Shown here: positions 56,877 to 64,000 of the stretch, piece by piece
Layout: the number at the start of each line of letters is the position of its first letter
Numbering within the stretch: position 1 is the stretch's first letter
From: Chimonanthus salicifolius
Lineage: Eukaryota; Streptophyta; Magnoliopsida; Laurales; Calycanthaceae
Assembly (NCBI GenBank): GCA_013350335.1
Contig: CM023534.1
Location: 22,463,302-22,527,301 of the forward strand
DNA length: 64,000 bases
Direction of reading: 5' to 3'
The notes under the pieces: model-generated
Database searches by the model: none
What the model was told of the DNA's origin: nothing
What the model saw: the letters and a program-made list of their open reading frames with translations, nothing else
Program-made: the position numbers and the translations under genes

Positions 56877-59321
56877 ACCACTTTCTTCTAAGGTTGACTA
56901 GTGCATTTTTTAAGTGAGCACTAATGGCTTCATCATCACTTCTTCTAAGGTTGACCTAGTGCATTTTTTGAAGGGAGCACTAATGGCTTCATCATCACTC
57001 TTTTGAAGTGCTGTGGCACTCAAAGGTTTCATCATCACTCTTTTGAGGTGCTGTGGCACTCATATACAATTGTGGAGAACTAGGAAGAAATGTTCGAACT
57101 CCTAATCTTTAGTATCTTGACCTGGTCGGCCGATATTTCAATAGGTGGATATATTAGTAGATATTTAACAATGTTTTAAAACTAAGTGAGGAGCGATTTA
57201 TTTTAGAGGAAGAGTGGATTAAATAAAGTTCAACTGGGTTGAGCCATAGTTAAACCCGGTCAAACCTATACTATTAATATATATTATAAATAATATTAAA
57301 TTATTAAGTAAGGTTATATTTTATAAAAATATATTTTTCTCTTACAAATACAATTGTGAATACAAAAATTAATAATCCAAAAATCATATTCTCAAAAGAA
57401 CTAACATTTTCATCTTCATTTTCTTCATTTAAAGAAACCAAGGGTTTTTAAGGGTTAAGGCTCATGGGTTCATTAGAAAAACTGAGTTAACTCGCGAGTC
57501 GCATAGAGTTTTTAAGTGACCCAACCCGTCTTTCCGCTGAGTCACGGTTGACCCGCGGGTCGGGTGAGTTTGATAACCTTGATATTTGCACATACTTTTA
57601 TTATTATTTTTAAAAAAATTAGAAAAAACTATAGAAATTAAGAAAAATATGTAATTTTTATTAAACATCGGAGGTCATTTACATATTTAAATATTGTTTT
57701 TAAATTACAAACTCAAAAATTTCAAATATATTTGAAAAAATAATAAATTGAATGCTTTGATTGAAAAGTGAGATGTATTTATTTAACCTACTTTATATAA
57801 ATTAATACTTATAATTTCAATCATTGGACATTTATTAAACATCTAACAGTCATTTTCAGATAAATGTTTGGAACTATAAATCAAATGTTCAGATATATTA
57901 AATGCCCGGACAAAAAATTCTTTAATATATAACTTCATTAAAGGAGCCACTTTTACAAAACACAATTTTGACATGGAGGCATGTTGATATAAGTAACAAT
58001 GTCAAATTATCAATGAATATTTAAAAATTCAGTTGAACAAAATATTTGACCCAAAATAAATAGATTTGGATGAATTTTAGATCTAAGTTCAATTCAAGTC
58101 TAACATCCATTTGTATTTAGATGCGGAATTGAATCTAACCATATCTATTATATTTCATAACTTTTGTTTTCTTATTTTTGCATTTTTTAGCCGTTTGATT
58201 GATTTTTTTGTAATTACTTTTCAAGTTTTTTCTTCCTTTTAACAATTGTATCCTTTATGATATTTAAATTCTTTTCTAACATCAAAACTTGATTACTAAA
58301 TTAACTTATTATCCTTTTATCGAAGAAAATGTCAAAAAAATTAGTTTTAAAAATATTTAACACTTAAAATATAAATTAAATAGAAAATTGAATATTACAT
58401 AAAAAATCTAAATTAAATTAAATTAATATCGCTCCATAATCTAATACATAAATTAAATCTAACATAATCAGAAACTAAATTAGATTAATCAAATTAAGAA
58501 TCTAAATATCGCTCCAAAAGTCTGAAGTTAATAATATGAATATCGCACCAGAATCTGAAATTAATAATCTGAATATCACTCCAAAAATATAAAATTCAAA
58601 TTCAAATTAAATTAATATCACTCCAGAAAAAAATTCTTTCTCGATATATATCAATACTTGTTGACATGGACAGATATTTTGTACCAACATAGTGGGCCCA
58701 TACCGATACATGTCGTATCAGCTGATATAAATTGACTCTTGAAAATCTGATATATATTGTCCAATACGATATATATCGGTCAATATTTATAACTATGATC
58801 TGTAATGTGGCTTTTCCAAATTTTTATAGTTTGAGACATTCAAGTTTTAAAATAAAATTAGTCAGAATTTGTTGTTTTGAACTTGAATTAAAATATGTAA
58901 TTTTTTTAAAATACTGATTAAATCATAAAAATTATAGTCAATATTTGTAAGAAATCAATTAAAATTTGCTCCAAGCCTTAAATTTGTATATCTGTATTTA
59001 GTTTTTCTTCCAAAATTCATTAGGGAAAGAGCGTTATTTTATCCTAGCTTTGGAACACCCTAATTCAAATTTAACTACATACTGTCCCTCTAATCATGTC
59101 GATATCATATCTTATTGACTTAGAGTCAACAGCTACATGGGAACACAAACTGAACCATGACAGCCCGGTACATAGCTCAATTCAAGTCTTCATGAATGAC
59201 CTTTTCAAAAAAAAAAAGATAAAAATATATTTCATAATGTTAATCTTCATGCTATTTCAGGTGGAAAACCTCTTTATTGTTTTTTAAATATTTTCTTCTT
59301 CCACTCTAACCATTTATTAAA

Positions 59322-59544
59322 GGTAGCGATCCTCTTATAGGTATTTTATATAATTCGACATGGATTTTATTATATTGTACATTTTGACTTTCAAGTCGGC
59401 TTGCCGAAATCTTTAAATTGGCTCGCCGAACCCTTTGATGTAATTGATTTGAAAGTTTTGACAAGTCGATTCGAAGGGTAAAATGGACAATAAAATAAAA
59501 TCTGTGTCGAGTTACACAAAATGTCTGTAGGAGAATCGTTGTCC
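59322..59544. mobile_element. MITE with TTTATTAAA duplication (unit B)
   Basis: Orthologous in position to 55606-55827. Ends GGTAGCGATCCTCTTATAGG and, reversed, GGACAACGATTCTCCTACAG; flanked by TTTATTAAA at 59313-59321 and 59545-59553. The adjoining second segment ends before a third TTTATTAAA at 59772-59780. Confidence 0.75.
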
Positions 59545-60351
59545 TTTATTAAAATGTTAAATATATACACCAAAAGAGACTTTCTATTCGATAGATTCTT
59601 CTATCACCCTAATTATTTATCAAAAAAGTCCATTTTACTCTCAATTTCATTACGGAAAGGTCGGAGAAATGTGGAGGAAGTAATGAAGTTGAGGGTAAAA
59701 TGAAATTTTTGAAAAAAAATATTCTATTTGGTGTATGCTGACTAATTTTGATAGTGAACGGATCACTACCCTTTATTAAAATATTAAATATATACACCAA
59801 AAGAGACTTCCTAATCGATAGATTCTATATAATTAAATTCTTTTAATAAATGAATATATAGATATGAAGTATATAAGATTTCATTATCAATTGATAATTC
59901 AAATCACATAATTTTGATCTTTAAATTTTAATAATTACAACTATTGATTTTTAAAAGTTTAAAATCAGAAAATAGAATGATAAGTTGAAGACAGAATTTC
60001 ATACACAGCCTATAATCTTATTTACATCACATCCAACTATTGAACCTCAAGTCCCATTGGATAGCATGTCTTATTAAAGAGTCTCAATTAAATTCCATAA
60101 TCCCATAATTAGAACAAATTGCAGTGAAACCATGTGCTTGCAAATTCCCTGATCCTAGAGTAGGAACAAATTGCAGTGAAACATTACTTTAACAGTTAAA
60201 AGATACAGTTAGAGATGCTTTTAGCCATTTAATCCAAGATTTTAGGATTCTTCATGCTTACTAAACATCCAAAACCCAATTATGATAGAAGAAAACAAAA
60301 TAGATGCCGCATCAACATAAACCGAGCTCCATTGGTTAAGCTAAAAAGATC

Positions 60352-60381
60352 CTACTTAAAAGACTTAATTAAATCAATATC
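60352..60381 (-). pseudogene. Relict of DUF247 C-terminal codons
   Basis: On the minus strand the bases encode DIDLIKSFK then TAG. This corresponds to LIDLIRSFK-stop of the intact gene (62603-62632). The downstream 250 bases also match the intact gene's 3' flank (CATTACTTTAACAG, GGATTCTTCATGCTTAC, TATGATAGAAGAAAACAAAA). The rest of the gene is absent: the upstream side turns into unit C sequence. Confidence 0.7.
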
Positions 60382-60429
60382 GCAGTTTTACGCTGAGTAT
60401 TCCGTTGTTTTCCAAACGTAATTTTTTTT

Positions 60430-62602
60430 AAAAAAAAAGACATAATTAAATTAATATCTCTCCAAAAGTCTTAAATTAATAATCTAAATATCACTCCAGA
60501 AGTCTGAAATTTGAATGTCACTCCAAAAATATGAAATTAATAATCAAATTAAATTAATGCCACTCCAAAAAATAAAAATAAAAATATTATTTTTCCCGAT
60601 ATATATCGATAGTTGTTAACCCTGAGGGATTAGCTTGATGGTCAATCTCCACCCTTGTTTGTAGGAGGTGTTGGAATTAGGCTCCTCTCAATATAAAAAG
60701 GGTCACTCTCCGTAATTCTTTATCCGCCATGTACAGATTGGAAAGTTTACATATGCCTCAATAATTAGTTAGGTGGGCCGAAAAATTCAGGTGAGAAGCT
60801 TGAATACCTTGGTCTTAAAAAAAAAATCTATATTTATTGACGTCGGCCGATATTTTGCACTGACATGGTAGGCCTAGACCGATATATGGTATCAGTCGAT
60901 ATATATTTGATCTTGAAAATCTGATATATATTAGTCGATACGATATATATCGGTCAATATTTACAAGTACACTATATAATGTGGCTTTTCTAAATTTTTA
61001 TAGTTTGAGACATTCAAGCTTAAAAATAAATTTAGTCAGAATTTGTTGTCTTGAACTTGAATTAAAATATGTAATTTTTTTTTAAATATTGATTAAATCT
61101 TAAAAATTTGTCAATATTTATAAACAATCAATTAAAAATTGCTCTAAGCCTAAATTATTAATATCTATATTTAGATCTTCTTCCAAAATTCATTAGGGAA
61201 AGAGCTTTATTTATCCCAGCTTTGGAACACCCTAATTTAAATTTAACTATATACACGTATAATGGAAAATCCTGATCATGTCGATAACATACCTGGGCCA
61301 ACATCGACATAGAGTTAACAGCTACATGGGAACATGAACTGAACCATTACAGCGTCGTACATAGCTGAATTCAAATCTTACTGAATGACCTTTTCAGTTG
61401 TAGTAAAGTCTTTATACCCATTTGTCTCAGAATACTTATTTTATTTCAATTTTTTTTATTTTCTAAAAATTATTTTTAGACGGAGTGCGACAAAAATCTA
61501 TTAATAAATTCTTTGATTTAATATGAACATAATATGAATAATTTTAAGGTAATTAGATCACGAATAACCTTTAATAAACTTAATTTAGTACTGAATAAGT
61601 CTTTTCTAACTATGCAGTAATGTATGATTATAGACATGAAAGTCGGAGTTGGAAATAATTATAAAATGTTGTATATGAATAACTCAAAGCTTATAAAAGA
61701 AGGTTACCTTCCAATCATATTAGAAAGTGATTTAGACCTCATCGAAAAGGTTAAAACTTTGATTTAATGTGAACATAAAGAAATAGGAGAAATAATTTGA
61801 GATAATTTCAAAATACATATAGGACAAGTATTAAACATTTTGGGAAAGAATGAATATTTCATCATGTTAATCTTTATACTATTTCAGATGGAAAAGCTTA
61901 TTATTGTTTTTTTTTTAATATTCTCCTCTTTCACCCTAACCATTTATTAACATGTTAAATACATAGACCAAAAGAAACTTCCTAATGAAATATGTCAACT
62001 AATTAATTTTTTTAATAAATGAATATTTAGATATAAAGTATATAAAATTTCATTATTAATTGATAATCAAATCATATAATTTTGATCTTTAAATTTTTAA
62101 TAATTATAAAACCGTTGAATTTTAAAAGTTCAAAAATAGAAGATAGAATGATGAGATGAAGATCAAACTTCATATACAACCTGCAATCTTATTTTTGCAC
62201 TATCGACCTATTTTACCACTTGGAGCTTACGATATTCCATTTTTTTGTTGTTTGACTTTCTTCTCTTTGTTTTTGTTCGGATTTATACTGAATTTTTCTT
62301 TATTAATATATCTCTTTGTTACCGGTAAAAAAAACCTGAAATCTTATTTACAAATCCCATGAAAGGAACAACTACAGTGAAACCATTTTCTTGCAAACGG
62401 AACAAACTGCATTGAAACATTACTTTAACAGTAAAAGATACAATCAGAGATGCTTTTAGGCAGTTTTTAATCCTAGATTAGGATTCTTCATGCTTACCGA
62501 ACATCCAAAACCTAATTATGATAGAAGAAAACAAAATACACGTGGCATCAGCACAAACCCCGGCTTAGACGCCACAAACCTCTTCGCCAAGCTAATAAGA
62601 TC
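60430..62602 (+). repeat. Segmental duplication unit C (3' flank of the intact DUF247 gene)
   Basis: Matches unit B from ATTAAATTAATATC-type repeats through CGATATATATCGG, GCTTTGGAACACCCTAATT and GAACTGAACCATTACAGC to CATTACTTTAACAG and the gene end. It lacks the MITE pair (unoccupied site TTTATTAAC at 61943-61951) and carries a SINE that A and B lack. It also has about 450 bases (61400-61850) with no clear match in B. Confidence 0.8.
60620..60825 (+). mobile_element. tRNA-derived SINE
   Basis: About 206 bp. Starts CCCTGAGGGATTAGCTTGATGG, which contains an A box-like TTAGCTTGATGG; about 30 bases on, GTGTTGGAATTAGGCTCC resembles a B box; ends in a run of ten or so A. Flanked by diverged 15-bp duplications (ATCGATAGTTGTTAA at 60605-60619, ATCTATATTTATTGA at 60826-60840). 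Units A and B show the site without the insertion (TATCAATACTTGTTGACATGG in B). Confidence 0.75.
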
Positions 62603-63985
62603 CTACTTAAAAGACCTAATTAAATCAATAAGCTGGAAGTTTGTTGCCGTCAAAATGGAAAACACAGCAAGACAAAGGGACATGACAAGAAATGAATTTT
62701 TGATGTAGTTGCGATTGAAGCTCTGTCGAAGTCGGTTCTTGATGATCTCTTCGTAATGTTGATTGATTTGGGCAAATGTTTGCTCCAGATTGCAGTCATC
62801 TATAATAAGCCTTCCCCCAATCTTGTTCACAAGATCAACCAAAAGTTGATTGCTGCCCAAACAGTTGTCGATTCCATGGTTGCAGAGAATTCCGGCATCT
62901 TCAACAGAGTCAATGAGGCAATCCAAGATGACAATGTAACCGGAGAAATCAGTGCTGCAATGGCGGTAGCACTGCTCGAATGCTACCAGATTGAGGAATA
63001 AAATTCGGGTGACATCCGATACTGTCATGTTAGGGATTTCGATCACTCCTCGTGTGACCAGCCCTCTTCGCGGCCGGAATCTTATGTTCATGAACCCTGC
63101 TTTTCCTCCAATCTTCTTCTCGAACGTCAGTCCCACTGCTTCGAGTTCAGATGCACAGGGGATCATTTTTATAATACCCGGCTTCGGAGTGTGACATATG
63201 TTCTTCTCAATTGGGAGGGGAAGGAAACTAGAGCGTAGTAAATGGAGAAGATGATGGATTTGGACATTGGGATGGATTGTAAATTTTTCGGCAGGGAGGA
63301 CGAAACTGAAGAATTTGAGGGCCATTGCTGCAAGAGAAACACAATGAATATTAATTAGATTGAACAGATGTTGGAGAATGAGAAAAGGAATTTGGTTTTC
63401 CAACATCAGCAAGTCAATAGCTAGATGCCTCCGCAACCATTCAAATTTTATGAGGGGATCGTCTTCGTAATCCCCAACCCATGTCCTGCGAAAGAGCTCG
63501 ATGATGAAGCAACCATCTAGAAGCATCATTTCAGCAAAGAGATCGCTGTCGAGTTCGAATTCTTCCGAGTAACATTCTCGAGCTTCTCTGTCCAAACTCT
63601 TGACTGCTCTTAAGTAGTCCTCCAAGCTGCTGCTGTTACCTTTCCGAGAGAGGACGGAGCGAAGATACTGCCTCTTGTGCTCCTCCATGGCTTGTAGGTG
63701 GGAGTTTCTTCTGTGATGGTGAAATGGGCCTATTGAGATGATTTGGGGAAGATAAGCGCTTTCGTGGTCTTGCCGGAAGCGATTGGGGACTCTGTGGATG
63801 GCGCAGGAGATGGCGGTGGATGAGGCTTTTATCAGTCTTGGCGCTTGAAGAAGTTCATTTTTCAATTTATTAACCCGTTCTGGATTCAAATGCACTTCTT
63901 GGATGGCTTTTGCATCCAAGAAGGGAGTTGCTTCCTTCTCGTTCATCTCAATTCCTCCTATATTCACCATTACCATTTCTCTCAT
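62603..63985 (-). CDS. DUF247 (UPF0481) family protein, apparently intact
   Basis: The open frame runs to the window edge (64000); the first ATG inside is at 63985 (MREMVMVNIGG), giving 460 residues, the usual size for the family, though an upstream start outside the window is possible. Counting from that Met: VPNRFRQ (about 66-72) and YLPQIISIGPFHHH (78-91) form the DUF247 N-terminal signature. Further landmarks are MEEHKRQYL, the LLDGCFIIELF block (155-165), IDLLMLENQIPFLIL (190-204), IKMIPCASELEAVGL (272-286) and IEIPNMTVSDVTRILFLNLV (315-334). A hydrophobic segment at about 432-449 (SFLVMSLCLAVFSILTA) near the C-terminus is a likely membrane anchor. No intron needed. Its 3' flank is duplicated in units B and A. 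Biochemical function unknown; relatives include grass self-incompatibility determinants. Confidence 0.93.
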   Translation of the reverse strand: MREMVMVNIGGIEMNEKEATPFLDAKAIQEVHLNPERVNKLKNELLQAPRLIKASSTAISCAIHRVPNRFRQDHESAYLPQIISIGPFHHHRRNSHLQAMEEHKRQYLRSVLSRKGNSSSLEDYLRAVKSLDREARECYSEEFELDSDLFAEMMLLDGCFIIELFRRTWVGDYEDDPLIKFEWLRRHLAIDLLMLENQIPFLILQHLFNLINIHCVSLAAMALKFFSFVLPAEKFTIHPNVQIHHLLHLLRSSFLPLPIEKNICHTPKPGIIKMIPCASELEAVGLTFEKKIGGKAGFMNIRFRPRRGLVTRGVIEIPNMTVSDVTRILFLNLVAFEQCYRHCSTDFSGYIVILDCLIDSVEDAGILCNHGIDNCLGSNQLLVDLVNKIGGRLIIDDCNLEQTFAQINQHYEEIIKNRLRQSFNRNYIKNSFLVMSLCLAVFSILTATNFQLIDLIRSFK

Positions 63986-64000
63986 GCTTGTCTCTGCCAA

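Larger units (their letters stand above)
56877..60382 (+). repeat. Segmental duplication unit B, ending in a DUF247 relict
   Basis: Matches unit A in its first 3 kb and unit C (60430-62640) in its last part. It is the most complete unit: it keeps 719 bases lost from A, both MITEs absent from C, and a relict of the DUF247 3' end. Contains a short tandem motif (ATATC(A/G)CTCCA(A/G)AA, about 58500-58625) also present in C. Confidence 0.85.

Noticed and set aside
62756..63194. Plus-strand ORFs antisense to the DUF247 gene (62756-63001, 62991-63194; also 17254-17749)
   Set aside because: Shadow frames of DUF247 on the minus strand.

Overview
The window is a stretch of plant (angiosperm) nuclear genome: AT-rich, poor in genes and dense in transposable elements. 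Plant origin is shown by three DUF247 loci, a Ty1/copia and two Ty3/gypsy elements primed by initiator tRNA-Met, a TRIM, hAT and Mutator-like non-autonomous elements and tRNA-derived SINEs. The species cannot be named from sequence alone. The AT-richness and very long (about 3.3 kb) gypsy LTRs suggest a dicot or magnoliid rather than a grass; this is inference.

Layout. 1-6.2 kb: intergenic DNA with a copia gag relict (2.1 kb), a truncated TRIM (3.2-3.8 kb) and an LTR-like block. 6.2-10.0 kb: a gypsy element whose pol has been deleted, leaving gag joined to a scrap of the pol C-terminus. 10.1-16.8 kb: a complete but dead Ty1/copia element on the minus strand with a 5-bp target duplication, sitting in a SINE-like sequence. 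17.1-19.9 kb: a DUF247 pseudogene (minus strand) split by a 1.2-kb hAT element and carrying two stops. 21.4-24.15 kb: a solo LTR. 24.8-25.5 kb: a second DUF247 pseudogene (plus strand). 27.4-28.6 kb: a second hAT copy, inverted, inside an older LTR that has a paralogue at 52.7-53.5 kb. 28.6-38.5 kb: LTR wreckage, including three copies of one 2.0-2.5-kb LTR-like repeat, two of them nested in an antisense LTR. 38.7-50.3 kb: a full-length, dead Ty3/gypsy element (Tekay/Del-like) with 3.3-kb LTRs that carry a roughly 71-bp-period array of palindromes. 51.7-52.1 kb: an unassigned ORF with 11-residue repeats. 53.9-62.6 kb: head-to-tail segmental duplications leading into the 3' end of the one apparently intact gene. 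62.6-64.0 kb: a DUF247 gene on the minus strand, running to the window edge.

Only the last DUF247 gene looks functional. Everything else is a mobile element, a relict or duplicated non-coding DNA. The repeats can be put in relative order because several insertions have an empty counterpart in a paralogous copy within the same window (hAT copy 2, the SINE at 60.6 kb, the MITE pair). No operon-like logic or obviously new gene system was found. The most unusual structures are the palindrome array in the gypsy LTRs, the tRNA-like module inside both hAT copies, and the duplicated DUF247 3' flank that keeps the last codons of a lost gene copy.
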